Numbered from the stretch's first letter, positions 18,175 through 27,295 are shown. The stretch: DNA of 64,000 bases from Caballeronia sordidicola (GCF_000729995.1 NZ_JNFG01000010.1:1-64000); one strand, 5' to 3'. Translations and numbers: made by a program. Notes: generated by a model not told the origin, from the sequence alone.

Positions 18175-18209
18175 TTCGAAAAGTCATCCTTGCCGGATGG
18201 CTTTTCGAA
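18175..18209. terminator. Long hairpin between convergent genes
   Basis: A 15-bp stem (TTCGAAAAGTCATCC against GGATGGCTTTTCGAA, with one G-T pair) and a 5-base loop lies between the stops of the DUF2278 and yjdM genes. The T-stretch lies inside the stem, so it is a less classic terminator, but symmetry and place suit bidirectional termination. Confidence 0.6.
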
Positions 18210-18222
18210 CTCGGGCTGGACG

Positions 18223-18564
18223 TTAAACCTTCTTCAAATAGCAGGCTTTCAGCATAAAGCTGCCGGCGTCCATCTTGCAGTCGACCTCGTGGTCGCCGCC
18301 TACCAGCCGGATGCTCTTCACCTTCGAGCCCACCTTCAGCGTGATCGACGAACCCTTCACTTTCAGGTCCTTGATCAGCACCACGGAATCGCCGTTGGCC
18401 AGCACATTGCCATTGGCGTCCTTCACGACTGCGTTCGCGTCGTCATCGGCCGGTGTGGCTTCTGACGCTGACCATTCGTGACCGCAGTCTGCGCAAATGA
18501 TGCGATCGGCGTCCGCGTAGGTATTCTCCATCGAGCAAAGCGGGCAGGCTGGGAGTGTAGACAT
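18223..18564 (-). CDS. yjdM: PhnA/YjdM zinc-ribbon protein
   Basis: A 113-residue protein of the PhnA family. The N-terminal zinc ribbon has two Cys pairs (CPLC at residues 7-10 and CADC around 24-27). The SH3-like C-terminal half contains the conserved DANGNVLANGDSVVLIKDLK and VKGSSITLKVGSKVKSIRLV stretches. The family was named for an old link to alkylphosphonate use, but it is not phosphonoacetate hydrolase and its cell role is unclear. Length and motifs are normal for the family. It is a solitary gene. Confidence 0.92.
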   Translation of the reverse strand: MSTLPACPLCSMENTYADADRIICADCGHEWSASEATPADDDANAVVKDANGNVLANGDSVVLIKDLKVKGSSITLKVGSKVKSIRLVGGDHEVDCKMDAGSFMLKACYLKKV

Positions 18565-18648
18565 AGTTCCTTCAAATAATCGTAACAGTCGAGGAGGCGC
18601 GAACGCGCTCCGGCGGCCGGGATTATAAGGGGCTGGCCGATTGCATTG

Positions 18649-19809
18649 TTAACCCGGGGCTGCATCACGCGAACCGTCGCGCCCGACGTACGCCGGACCG
18701 AGATCCGAGATTCCCTGGCACCCCAGCAAGCGCAGCGAAATCAGCATCTCTTCCATGATCAGCGCGAGCACTTCGCTGGCCCCGGCTGCGCCGCGCGAAG
18801 CGAGTCCATACAACGGCGCTCGCCCGAGCAACACGCCGCGCGCGCCTAACGCTACGGCCTTCAATGCATCGCTGCCGCGCCGTACTCCGCCATCGATAAA
18901 AATCTCCGTCTTTCCGCGTACTGCCGCAACGATTCCCGGCAGCAGCTCCAATGGCGCGAACGTGCTCCCCAACTGCCGCCCCCCATGATTCGATATCACC
19001 ATGCCATCAGCGCCATGCGCAGCGGCCAGCAATGCATCTTCGATACCCATGATGCCCTTGACGATCACCTTGCCGCTCCAGTGCCGTCGTACCCACTCCA
19101 GATCCCTCCAGCCCAGCGTCAAGTCCATCTGCCGGCTCAGCATGGCGGAATGACGCGATAGATCCGCATGCTCGCCCACGCTCTTCGCAATGTTCTTTAA
19201 TTGCGGCGAACCCGTGCGCGCCATCTGCCAGCACCAGTGCGGATGTGTCAGGCAATCGGCGAGAAGCTTGGGCGATAAACGCAGCGGCAACCGGAAACCA
19301 TTGCGCGTGTCGTGATCGCGCTTGCCGTGCACCGGGACATCGACGGTGAGAACCAGGGTTGAATAACCTGCAGCGCTCGCGCGCCGCATCAAGTCTTCGG
19401 CAATGCCGCGATCCTGTTGCACATAGAGCTGCATCCACAGGTCGCCTTGCGGCGCGGCGGCGCGCACGTCCTCCAATAGCGACGTCGACGCGGTCGACAA
19501 CACGAACGGCAAGCTCGCGCGACTTGCGGCCTGTGCGAGCAGTTCGTCGGCGCGCGGCCAGAAGAGACCGTTCAGGCCCGTCGGTCCCACGATCAGCGGC
19601 GCGGCCGCTTCGCGTTCAAAAAATTGCGTCGTGCTTGAACAGCGCGACACATCTGTGAGGACGCGCGGTTTGAACAGCCACTGCCGATACGCATCGCTAT
19701 TGCGCCGCAACGCGTCGCCGTCTTCAGCACCGCCATCAAGATAGTCAAACGCAAGCCGCGGCAAGCGCCGCCGTGCAGCGATCCTGTACTCAGCAACAGA
19801 CGCAAGCAT
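18649..19809 (-). CDS. FMN-dependent alpha-hydroxyacid dehydrogenase (LldD/MdlB-like)
   Basis: A 386-residue TIM-barrel flavoprotein that oxidises L-2-hydroxyacids (lactate, mandelate or a relative) to 2-oxoacids. Visible motifs are AFDYLDGGAEDGDALRRN at the N-terminus, VGPTGLNGLFWP near residue 80, WMQLYVQQD near 125, VLTVDVPVHGKRD near 155 and the catalytic ISNHGGRQ (His275) followed by FIDGGVRRGSDALKAVALGA. The start is ATG 19809 with GGAG upstream. It diverges from the IclR gene across 97 bp, so that protein is the expected regulator. The substrate could not be narrowed further. Confidence 0.9.
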   Translation of the reverse strand: MLASVAEYRIAARRRLPRLAFDYLDGGAEDGDALRRNSDAYRQWLFKPRVLTDVSRCSSTTQFFEREAAAPLIVGPTGLNGLFWPRADELLAQAASRASLPFVLSTASTSLLEDVRAAAPQGDLWMQLYVQQDRGIAEDLMRRASAAGYSTLVLTVDVPVHGKRDHDTRNGFRLPLRLSPKLLADCLTHPHWCWQMARTGSPQLKNIAKSVGEHADLSRHSAMLSRQMDLTLGWRDLEWVRRHWSGKVIVKGIMGIEDALLAAAHGADGMVISNHGGRQLGSTFAPLELLPGIVAAVRGKTEIFIDGGVRRGSDALKAVALGARGVLLGRAPLYGLASRGAAGASEVLALIMEEMLISLRLLGCQGISDLGPAYVGRDGSRDAAPG

Positions 19810-19846
19810 CAATACTCCACGAAATAGCAATCGGCCACAAACACGT

Positions 19847-19896
19847 GATTCGATTGCACTACAATTGAGATAATCACAATCCGATACTTTCGAATC
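19847..19896. promoter_or_regulatory. Candidate IclR control region
   Basis: In the 97-bp gap between the divergent hydroxyacid dehydrogenase and IclR genes, GATTCGA (19847-19853) and TCGAATC (19890-19896) form a spaced inverted repeat around an AT-rich centre. It may be a looping operator or two half-sites. Evidence is symmetry and position only. Confidence 0.35.
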
Positions 19897-19906
19897 TCAC
19901 ACGAGC

Positions 19907-20734
19907 ATGTCAAAAAGCGCCGCTGGCACGCCGGAAAAGCCCGACGAGAAAGCGCTTCAGCGCTCATCGCTATTCGTCGGGTCGACGGAAAAAGCCTTCC
20001 AGGTCCTGCACGCCTTCGACGGTCCGAGCCGTCACATGACCCTCGTCGATATCGCCCGCGCATCCGGCCTTGACCGCAGCGCGACCCAGCGCCTTGTTCA
20101 TACGCTCGAAGCGCTCGGCTACCTTTATCGCGTGCCCGAAACGCGGAACTACGCCCTGACGACGAAGGTGTTGCAGTTCTCGTACAACTACGTGCGGGCC
20201 AACGAACTCATCGACAAAGCCTCACCGTATCTGCTCGATATCAGCCGTCGTCTCGGCGAAACCACCAACCTGCTGGAACTCGACGGCCACGAGATCGTGT
20301 TCGTCGCGCGCTTTCCGGGGCAGCATCTGGTGAACATCGACATTGTGGTCGGCGCTCGTTTGCCGGCGATGTTTACGGCTGCGGGCATAGCAATCCTTTC
20401 TCGTCTGTCGGACGAGCGCGTGCGCGAAATCCTGGCGCAGACGCCGCTTGACCCGCTGACGCACTACACTGAAATCCATCCCGACAAACTGCTCGAACGC
20501 GTCCGCAAGGTCGCGCGACGGGGTTACGCGGTGATCGAAAACGAGACGGTGCTCGGTGATATTTCGGTCGCCGCTCCGGTCACGGATCACGGCGGCATGG
20601 CGGTTGCCGCGATCAATATTTCGGTGCCCACGTCGCGGTGGTCGATCGAACGCGTGGAAGCCGAACTCGCGCAGCATGTGCAAGTCGCCGCGACTTCGAT
20701 TTCGAAGGCACGGCTGTCGACTTACAAGCGTTGA
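19907..20734 (+). CDS. IclR-family transcriptional regulator
   Basis: A 275-residue IclR regulator. The winged helix-turn-helix includes MTLVDIARASGLDRSATQRL near residues 44-63. The GAF-like effector domain has LLELDGHEIVFVARFPGQHL near 125 and the closing RRGYAVIENETVLGDISVAAPV near 205. It is divergent from the FMN dehydrogenase gene. The leftward transporter and enzyme operon ends just past its stop (20753), so it sits inside one catabolic locus and likely controls it. Confidence 0.92.
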   Translation: MSKSAAGTPEKPDEKALQRSSLFVGSTEKAFQVLHAFDGPSRHMTLVDIARASGLDRSATQRLVHTLEALGYLYRVPETRNYALTTKVLQFSYNYVRANELIDKASPYLLDISRRLGETTNLLELDGHEIVFVARFPGQHLVNIDIVVGARLPAMFTAAGIAILSRLSDERVREILAQTPLDPLTHYTEIHPDKLLERVRKVARRGYAVIENETVLGDISVAAPVTDHGGMAVAAINISVPTSRWSIERVEAELAQHVQVAATSISKARLSTYKR

Positions 20735-20752
20735 GGTTTTAACAACAACGCG

Positions 20753-21658
20753 TCAAACCCCGCGTTCAAACAAGTCGAGTTGTTTCTCCAGTTCCACGCG
20801 CAAGCTCGCCGATAACCCCGGCTCCGCCTGAACCAGTGGCGCGAGCATCGCGGGCGCGTGGACATCGATCAGGTCCATCACGGACTTCATCGGACCGGGA
20901 TTCGTCTCGGCGAACGCCAGGTTCATCAGCGGAATCAGCGAGCGATGCAGCGTCAACGCTTCCTGCGTCTTCCCCTCTGACGCCAACTGATAAATTTTTC
21001 TCCACGCAGTCGGCAGCAACGTCGCCGTCACCACGATCCCACCCTTGGCGCCGGCCGCCACGTGCAACGGGAACAACGTATCCTCACCGCTTAGTATGGC
21101 GAACGATTCATCCACGCCCGCAACGGTGCGCAGAAAATGCCACATGTCCGTGTTGCATGCCTTCATGCCGATGATCCGCTCATGCTTCGACAACTCATGC
21201 AGCACTTCGGGCGCAATCGCAATCCGCGTGCGGTACGGGATTTCATAGATGAGAATCGGCAGCGGCGATTCATCGGCGTAACGCATGAAGTAATCCCGAA
21301 TGCCGCTTTGCGTCGGATTCGTGTAATAGGGCGTCAGCACGAGCAGACCATCGGCGCCGGCGGCCGCGAAGTCCTTGCCCGCTTGCATCGCATCGTGATA
21401 ACCGGGATCGAGCACGCCCGCAATAACGGGAACCTTGCCCGCTGCCTGTTCCGCCGTTATCTCGGCCATGCGAATGCGCTCGGCGCGCGAGAGTGCGCCA
21501 TATTCACCGGTGCCGCCAAGCGGCACGACCCCGTCCACGCCCTGCTTCAGCAGATAGCGCATGAGCGCGCGAGCGGCGTCGGCGTTGATGGTGTCATCGG
21601 GATTGACGGGAGTTGGAATGGCCGGCAAGACGCCACGCAGTTGGAGGGCTGAAAGCAT
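20753..21658 (-). CDS. DapA/NAL-family lyase or dehydratase
   Basis: A 301-residue (beta/alpha)8 protein of the dihydrodipicolinate synthase / N-acetylneuraminate lyase superfamily. The Schiff-base lysine is Lys166 in RIIGMKACN and the catalytic Tyr138 is in IYEIPYRTR. The GTTGE motif is changed to GGTGEYGAL (residues 48-56). Superfamily members form or cleave C-C bonds of 2-oxoacids or dehydrate sugar acids. Its place as last gene of a transporter and 2-hydroxyacid dehydrogenase operon argues for a catabolic role rather than lysine synthesis. It starts 26 bp after the permease gene. Confidence 0.88.
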   Translation of the reverse strand: MLSALQLRGVLPAIPTPVNPDDTINADAARALMRYLLKQGVDGVVPLGGTGEYGALSRAERIRMAEITAEQAAGKVPVIAGVLDPGYHDAMQAGKDFAAAGADGLLVLTPYYTNPTQSGIRDYFMRYADESPLPILIYEIPYRTRIAIAPEVLHELSKHERIIGMKACNTDMWHFLRTVAGVDESFAILSGEDTLFPLHVAAGAKGGIVVTATLLPTAWRKIYQLASEGKTQEALTLHRSLIPLMNLAFAETNPGPMKSVMDLIDVHAPAMLAPLVQAEPGLSASLRVELEKQLDLFERGV

Positions 21659-21684
21659 GAGTTAGTCCTGGAAAACAAGGTTAT

Positions 21685-23493
21685 TCAAGAAGCGAGGCTG
21701 CGGCGGCGCAACCGGTCCGCCACCCAGATCAAGGCTGCAATAAAGACGAACAGGCACGTGGAAACGGCCGCGATGACCGGTGAAATCTGCATCGTGATTT
21801 CGTCCCAGAACTGCTTGGGCAAGGTCGTACTCAAGCCGCCCGACGAGAACAGCGCGATGGTCAGTTCATCGAAGGAAGTGGCGAAAGCAAACAGGAACGA
21901 CGACATCAACCCTGCGCCAAGAATCGGGAACGTGACGCGGCGCAGCGTGGCCCACGGGCGTGCGCCCATGCTGTGCGCGGCGAGGTCGAGCCGCGTGTCG
22001 TAGTTGCGCAGTACGGCCATCATGGTGATCACCACGTAGGGCACGGCCACCACGGTGTGTCCCAGCACGAGGCCGAACGATGATCCGATCAGGCCGATCT
22101 TCGCGAAGAAATAGAACACGCCTACCGCAATGATCATGCGTGGCACCACGATCGGCGCGAGGATGAAAGCAAGCATGGCCGCCTTGCCCTTCATGCCGCC
22201 GCGCACCAGCAGGAATGCGGCGGGCGTGCCTATTAGCATCGAGAGAATGCCGGTGCCGATACCCACCAGCATCGAGCGCGTGATGGCCTGCATCCACAAC
22301 GGCGAATCAGTGATCTGCCGATACCACTGCAACGAGAAACCGTGCGGCGGCCACGCGAGGCCAGACGCGGAATCGAACGAGAGTGGAATCATCAGGAACG
22401 CAGGCGCGCTCAGGAAGACCAGCAGCAGGATCACCACCACGCGCAACGTCAGGCTTTCGACATTGGCGGCGCGGCGTTTGCGGCGTTTGGGCAATACGCC
22501 GATCACCGCATCTGTCGCGTTGCCCAGCGCGGTCAGGATCACATCGCCGAGTTTGCGGCTCCAGCCGCCGCCGCGCTTCGGACCACGCGCGGACGAGCTG
22601 CCGCCGGCCATGGTGGAGAGACCTACCATGCGGTCATAGATCAGGAACACGAGCAGCACGACCGCCAGCAGCAGCACGGAGATTGCGCCCGCGAAACCCC
22701 AGTTCAACGCCTGCATCACCTGGTCGATGATCAGCTGCGTAATCATGGTCTGATGGCGTCCACCGAGCAGCGTGGGTGTGATGAAGAAGCCGATGGCCGT
22801 GACGAACACCATCAACGCGCCTGCGGCCACACCCGGCAGCGACAGCGGGAAATACACCTTCCAGAACACTGTGCCCGGACGCGCGCCGAGCGTGGCGGCA
22901 GCGCTTGGCAAGCGGCGGTCGATGTTCTCCATCACCGAGAGCATGGTCAGCACCGCGAGCGGCATCAGCGCGTGGACCATGCCGACGATCACGGCGGAAA
23001 AGTTATAGAGCAGGCTCAGCGGCCGGTCGATGATGCCAAGTCCAAGCAGCATCTGGTTGATCACGCCGTTGCGCCCGAGCAGCACGACCCATGCGAACGT
23101 GCGCACGAGAAAGCTGGTCCAGAAGGAGAGCAGGACCCAGAACAGCAGACGGTTCTTGCGTTCACGCGTCAGCGAGGAAATCAGGTAAGCAATCGGGTAC
23201 CCGGTGAGCACGGAGAAGAAGGTCGTCCACAACGAGACCTTCAGCGTGATCAGCAATACATCCACATACACCGGCGAAGCAAAGAGCCGCTTGTATTCAA
23301 CGAGCGTAAAGCCGCTGCCGTTATGTACGCTCAGCAGCAACAACTGGCCGACGGGGTACACGAGCATCACGAGCAGCAACACGATGATCGGCGCGCTCAT
23401 CGCGCCGGGTCGCAACCATGCTCGCCATCGGGCAGGGCGTGGCGGCGGTGCGTCGGGATGCATTTGTTCAGCGGTCAGGGCGGAACGATTCAT
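21685..23493 (-). CDS. Fused ABC transporter permease (PotB-PotC-like in one chain)
   Basis: A 602-residue protein holding two complete binding-protein-dependent permease domains. The first, residues about 30-290, has six helices with a VMENIDRRLPSAAATLGARP-type EAA loop. The second, about 350-595, has a second EAA loop, YDTRLDLAAHSMGARPWATL. In PotABCD-type importers these are usually two proteins, so this is a natural fusion giving both halves of the channel. A linker rich in Ser, Gly, Lys and Arg (about residues 300-345) joins them. It begins 3 bp after the ATPase stop. The substrate is probably a small organic cation or acid. Confidence 0.9.
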   Translation of the reverse strand: MNRSALTAEQMHPDAPPPRPARWRAWLRPGAMSAPIIVLLLVMLVYPVGQLLLLSVHNGSGFTLVEYKRLFASPVYVDVLLITLKVSLWTTFFSVLTGYPIAYLISSLTRERKNRLLFWVLLSFWTSFLVRTFAWVVLLGRNGVINQMLLGLGIIDRPLSLLYNFSAVIVGMVHALMPLAVLTMLSVMENIDRRLPSAAATLGARPGTVFWKVYFPLSLPGVAAGALMVFVTAIGFFITPTLLGGRHQTMITQLIIDQVMQALNWGFAGAISVLLLAVVLLVFLIYDRMVGLSTMAGGSSSARGPKRGGGWSRKLGDVILTALGNATDAVIGVLPKRRKRRAANVESLTLRVVVILLLVFLSAPAFLMIPLSFDSASGLAWPPHGFSLQWYRQITDSPLWMQAITRSMLVGIGTGILSMLIGTPAAFLLVRGGMKGKAAMLAFILAPIVVPRMIIAVGVFYFFAKIGLIGSSFGLVLGHTVVAVPYVVITMMAVLRNYDTRLDLAAHSMGARPWATLRRVTFPILGAGLMSSFLFAFATSFDELTIALFSSGGLSTTLPKQFWDEITMQISPVIAAVSTCLFVFIAALIWVADRLRRRSLAS

Positions 23494-23496
23494 CGC

Positions 23497-24594
23497 TTAC
23501 CCCGCAATGGCAACAGCGTCCGCGGTCAGCCACGAAAGCCCGAGCGTCTGCCCGATCTCGTACTGACGGCCGAGCCGGTTGGTGGGAAAAGCCGCGACAA
23601 GCGGCGGGGCATCGCTGATATGTGACTGCAGATAAAGCTTCGTCATGCTGCCGGTGACCATGATGTCGGTGAGTTTCGCCGACAACGTGCCGCCGTTAAT
23701 CGACGCTCCCGGCGGTCCATCGTGGATCTGCAGGTTCTGCGGGCGCAGCATCAGTTTCACCGGGCGGCCGTCGCGGATCACGGAGTCGTACGCCATCGCG
23801 TTGACGTTCGCGCCGCCCTGCACGCTGATCTGCACCTGATCGCCGCTGCGCCCTGTGACCACCGCGTCGAGCAGGTTCGATTCGCCAAGGAAGTCCGCGA
23901 CAAACACGCTCTTCGGACGGAAGTACAGATCGGCGGGCGTGCCGAGTTGCGCAATCGATCCGGCGTTCATCAGGCAGATGCGGTCGGACATGGTCATCGC
24001 TTCTTCCTGGTCGTGCGTGACGTAGACAATCGTCGTGCCCAGGTCCCGATGAATCCGCTTGATCTCCAGTTGCATCTGGTCGCGCAATTTCTTGTCGAGC
24101 GCACCGAGCGGTTCGTCCATCAGGATGATCGACGGACGGTAGACCATGCAGCGCGCGAGTGCAATCCGCTGCTGCTGACCGCCCGACAATTCCCGCGGAT
24201 AACGCCCTGCCACATGCGGCAGATGCACCATCTCGAGCGCTTGCATGACCTTCTCACGCGTCGCTTTGGCGTCGGTCTTGCGCATCTGCAACGGGAACGA
24301 AATGTTCTCCGCTACCGTCATGTGCGGGAACAGCGCGTAGTTTTGAAACACCATGCCGATGTCCCGCTCATACGGCGCTCCATACGTCACGTCGACGCCA
24401 TTGATCCGCACCTGGCCATCGTCCGGCTGCGCGAGCCCGGCGATCAGGCTGAGCAGCGTCGTCTTGCCTGATCCGCTGGGTCCGAGCAGGGTCAGGAATT
24501 CGCCCTGGGCGACATCGAGATCGGTGGGCGCGAGGGCAACGAAGTCGCCATAACGCTTGCAGAGTCCGGTGATTTGAAGGTTCGAGGCAGGCAT
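23497..24594 (-). CDS. ABC transporter ATP-binding protein (PotA-like)
   Basis: A 365-residue ATPase. Walker A is GPSGSGKTT near residue 38, the Q-loop is in VFQNYALFPH, the signature LSGGQQQRIALAR near 136, Walker B ILMDEPLGALD, and the switch histidine is in YVTHDQEEAM. A C-terminal TOBE domain begins at about 275, as in PotA/MalK-type importers. It energises uptake through the fused permease downstream with the binding protein encoded just upstream (52 bp gap). Confidence 0.93.
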   Translation of the reverse strand: MPASNLQITGLCKRYGDFVALAPTDLDVAQGEFLTLLGPSGSGKTTLLSLIAGLAQPDDGQVRINGVDVTYGAPYERDIGMVFQNYALFPHMTVAENISFPLQMRKTDAKATREKVMQALEMVHLPHVAGRYPRELSGGQQQRIALARCMVYRPSIILMDEPLGALDKKLRDQMQLEIKRIHRDLGTTIVYVTHDQEEAMTMSDRICLMNAGSIAQLGTPADLYFRPKSVFVADFLGESNLLDAVVTGRSGDQVQISVQGGANVNAMAYDSVIRDGRPVKLMLRPQNLQIHDGPPGASINGGTLSAKLTDIMVTGSMTKLYLQSHISDAPPLVAAFPTNRLGRQYEIGQTLGLSWLTADAVAIAG

Positions 24595-24646
24595 GGAATC
24601 GGCATCCGTGACGGTGAAAACACAAAGGAAGCGATAAAAACAGCGC

Positions 24647-25753
24647 TCAGGTCAGGATCCAGCTATTGAAGCGTTCGAGCGCGACGCTTTGTTTTTCCTG
24701 CCAGAACTTCGCATCGATATGCAGGCCGTTCTTCATGTTCTCCGGGAACGTCGGGCAGTTCTTCGCGATCTCGGGTTTGATGTAGTTGAATGCTTCGGGC
24801 TGCGTAACACCGGCCGGGAAAAATTCGACCAGCGCGGCCTGACGTTTCGGGTCGGACGCAAACTTGATGAACTCGCGGCAGGCGGCGGCATTCGGCGTGC
24901 CTTTGAGGATCGACCAGTTGTCGACGCCCCAGATGTTCTGGTTCCAGACGATCGCCACCGGCGCGCCGTTTGCAATAGCCGATTGCGCCCGCGATACCCA
25001 CGTGCTGATCATGTCGACTTCACCGGAGCCCAGCATCTGTTCGACTTGCGAGCCCGTGGTCCACCACACATCGACGTGCTTGGAAATCTTGTCGAGGCTC
25101 GCGATGCCCTTGTCGAAGTTGACCGGATAGACCTGCGAGAGCGGCGTGCCGTCGGCCATCATCGCTTCTTCGAAGGTATCGAACGGATACTTGCGCAAGC
25201 CGCGACGGCCTGGGTAGTCCTTGACGTTCCACATATCGGCCCATGAATTAGGGGCTTTGCGACCCTTGAAGGCGTCAGTGCGATAGGCGAGCACGGTCGT
25301 ATAAATGTTGGTGCCAACGCCATACGGCGACATGTATTGCGATGGAATCTTCGCGATCACTGGGTCGGCTTCAAGCCCGTGCTTCTCCAGGTATTCCTTG
25401 CCGCCGCCCGTCAATAGGAGGATGGCAGGCTGACTGATCTTGGCCATGTCCCACGTGTAGCTGCCGGTCTCGACCATGCTCTTGATCTGCGCTGTGGGTT
25501 CGGCGTTAGCTTGCACGCCGATCACTTCAATGCCCGTTTTCTCCGTGAACGGCTTGTAGAAAACGGCGCCATACGCCTTGGTGTAGATGCCGCCATCGTC
25601 GCGAATGACGATCCGTTTGTTCGCCGCGCGCGAGGGCGTGCAGACGAACGGGAACGCCACAGCGGCAGCGCCGGCGACAGCCGTTTTGATGACCGTGCGG
25701 CGGCCGGGTTGTTGAAGCTGTTGAATCTCATCGCGTGCGGGCTGCTTTTTCAT
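24647..25753 (-). CDS. Periplasmic binding protein, PotD/AfuA type, with Tat-like signal
   Basis: A 368-residue solute-binding protein. The leader has a twin-arginine motif (GRRTVIKTAVAG, residues 17-28) and a cleavage region ending at TPSRA near 43, so export may be by Tat. The mature part starts KRIVIRDDGGIYTKAYGAVF, which resembles spermidine/putrescine and related small-molecule binders. It has no lipobox cysteine. Its gene is separated from the upstream FAD dehydrogenase gene by 114 bp with two hairpins, and followed by the ATPase and permease genes. The ligand is unknown; the dehydrogenase neighbours argue against a plain polyamine. Confidence 0.9.
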   Translation of the reverse strand: MKKQPARDEIQQLQQPGRRTVIKTAVAGAAAVAFPFVCTPSRAANKRIVIRDDGGIYTKAYGAVFYKPFTEKTGIEVIGVQANAEPTAQIKSMVETGSYTWDMAKISQPAILLLTGGGKEYLEKHGLEADPVIAKIPSQYMSPYGVGTNIYTTVLAYRTDAFKGRKAPNSWADMWNVKDYPGRRGLRKYPFDTFEEAMMADGTPLSQVYPVNFDKGIASLDKISKHVDVWWTTGSQVEQMLGSGEVDMISTWVSRAQSAIANGAPVAIVWNQNIWGVDNWSILKGTPNAAACREFIKFASDPKRQAALVEFFPAGVTQPEAFNYIKPEIAKNCPTFPENMKNGLHIDAKFWQEKQSVALERFNSWILT

Positions 25754-25802
25754 GTCGGCTCCAAGGGTGTGGATAGAAACAGAAACGCTGTGATGCGAAC
25801 GT

Positions 25803-25860
25803 CCAGGCTTCTTGTTGTGGCCTGGATCGGTGGTCCCGAGACGATCAAAAAAGCGGGACC
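25803..25860. promoter_or_regulatory. Two hairpins in the operon gap
   Basis: CCAGGC...GCCTGG (25803-25825) and GGTCCCG...CGGGACC (25832-25860) are perfect 6- and 7-bp inverted repeats in the 114-bp gap between the FAD dehydrogenase and binding-protein genes. They may be processing or partial-termination sites that set a higher level of the binding protein. Confidence 0.45.
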
Positions 25861-25867
25861 CGGAAAT

Positions 25868-27295
25868 TCAGGGCAGCAAACGTCCCGGATTGAACAGGTT
25901 GTGCGGATCGAGCGCGTTCTTCACCGCGCGCATCAGGCCGAGTTCAACTGCGGATTTGTAGTGCGCCATCTCCGGCAGCCCGGTTTGCCCGACGCCGTGC
26001 TCCGCGCTGAACGTGCCGCGCAATTCATGCGCGACGTCGTTCACGCAGCGGCGCATGGTGTTGGCCATCGAGGAGCGATCGGCGAGTTGGCGCCAGGCTT
26101 CGAAGGTGAAGAAGGGGATGAAATGCGCGTTGCCGTCGCCAAGATGCGCGACCACGATGATGTCCAGCCCGGGAACAATGGCATGCACCGCTTGCGTGGC
26201 GCGCTCAATGAACAGCGGCACCGCCGACACCGGCACCGCACAGTCGGTCGTCAGGCCCACGCCTGCTTTCTTATTGGCTTCGGACACGCTATGGCGAATT
26301 TCCCAGAGGGCGGCGCGTTGGGTCTCGTTGCTGGCGAGAACGGCGTCATGGATCAACCCGGCTTCGGCCGCGTGTTCCAGGGTTTGCTGCATCAACGCAG
26401 TCATTTCCTCGCCGCCGTGGGTGTCTCCCAGTTCAACCAGCACATGCCATTCATGCAGCTCCGAGAGCGGATTGCGACGGCCGGGAACATGCTCGATCAC
26501 GAGTTCGAGCTGGCGGCGGTTGATCATCTCGAAGGCGCTCAGCCGTGACCCGCACGCGGCCTGGAATATCCCCAGGATGTGCAGCGCGGCGGCGGGGTCC
26601 ACTGGGGCGAACCACGCAAGCGCGTGTTGCGCCGGCAGCGGATGCAGCTTCAACGTAGCAGCCGTGATAATCCCGAGCGTGCCTTCCGTGCCGATAAACA
26701 AGTGCTTCAGGTCGAGTCCTGTGTTGTCCTTGCGCAAGGCGCGCAGCCCGTTCCAGACGGTGCCGTCGGCGAGTACGACCTCCAGACCCAGCACGTTGTC
26801 GCGCGTATTGCCGTAGCGCAGAACGGCGGTCCCGCCCGCATTGGTCGACAAATTCCCGCCGATCTGGCACGAACCCTCGGCGCCCAGACTGACCGCATAC
26901 AAGCGTTGTTCGGCGGCTGCCGCATCCTGGATGGTCTTCAGCACGCAACCGGCTTCGACTTCCATCGAGCCGTTAGCTGCATCTATATGACGAATGCGCC
27001 GCATGCGCGTCAAATTGACGATGACCGGCGGCAGGCCCACGTTCGCCGGCACCGCGCCCGCGCACAGACTGGTATTGCCGCCTTGCGGCAGGACCGGGAC
27101 GCCGTACTCCGCGCACAAGCGCACGACGACCGACACCTGCGAGGTATTCGAGGGCTGGACGAGCGCTGCCGCCGGACCTTTGTAGCGGCCACGCCAGTCT
27201 TCCGTGAAAGGCGCGAGGTCGGATTCGGCCGTCAGTACCGCATCGGCTCCGAGTTCCGCTTCCAGGGCTGTGATCAACGCCGTGACGTTTTTCAT
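25868..27295 (-). CDS. FAD-linked 2-hydroxyacid dehydrogenase (GlcD / D-2-hydroxyglutarate type)
   Basis: A 475-residue flavoprotein of the vanillyl-alcohol-oxidase fold. The FAD-binding half shows VPVLPQGGNTSLCAGA near residue 70 and GAEGSCQIGGNLSTNAGGTAVLRYG-like sequence near 140. The C-terminal substrate half has HLGDGNAHF near 390 and the catalytic FSAEHGVG near 435. The family oxidises D-2-hydroxyacids (D-lactate, D-2-hydroxyglutarate, glycolate). I use ATG 27295, preceded by GAGGA; an in-frame ATG seven codons earlier lacks a ribosome site. It is the first gene of the leftward operon, and a three-copy repeat lies upstream. Confidence 0.88.
   Translation of the reverse strand: MKNVTALITALEAELGADAVLTAESDLAPFTEDWRGRYKGPAAALVQPSNTSQVSVVVRLCAEYGVPVLPQGGNTSLCAGAVPANVGLPPVIVNLTRMRRIRHIDAANGSMEVEAGCVLKTIQDAAAAEQRLYAVSLGAEGSCQIGGNLSTNAGGTAVLRYGNTRDNVLGLEVVLADGTVWNGLRALRKDNTGLDLKHLFIGTEGTLGIITAATLKLHPLPAQHALAWFAPVDPAAALHILGIFQAACGSRLSAFEMINRRQLELVIEHVPGRRNPLSELHEWHVLVELGDTHGGEEMTALMQQTLEHAAEAGLIHDAVLASNETQRAALWEIRHSVSEANKKAGVGLTTDCAVPVSAVPLFIERATQAVHAIVPGLDIIVVAHLGDGNAHFIPFFTFEAWRQLADRSSMANTMRRCVNDVAHELRGTFSAEHGVGQTGLPEMAHYKSAVELGLMRAVKNALDPHNLFNPGRLLP

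Noticed and set aside
20753..21658. Biosynthetic dapA
   Set aside because: The active-site GTTGE motif is altered and the gene ends a catabolic transporter operon.
22342..23625. Rightward open frame opposite the permease gene
   Set aside because: Composition is Gln/His/Arg-rich without hydrophobic or domain pattern; the leftward permease is certain.
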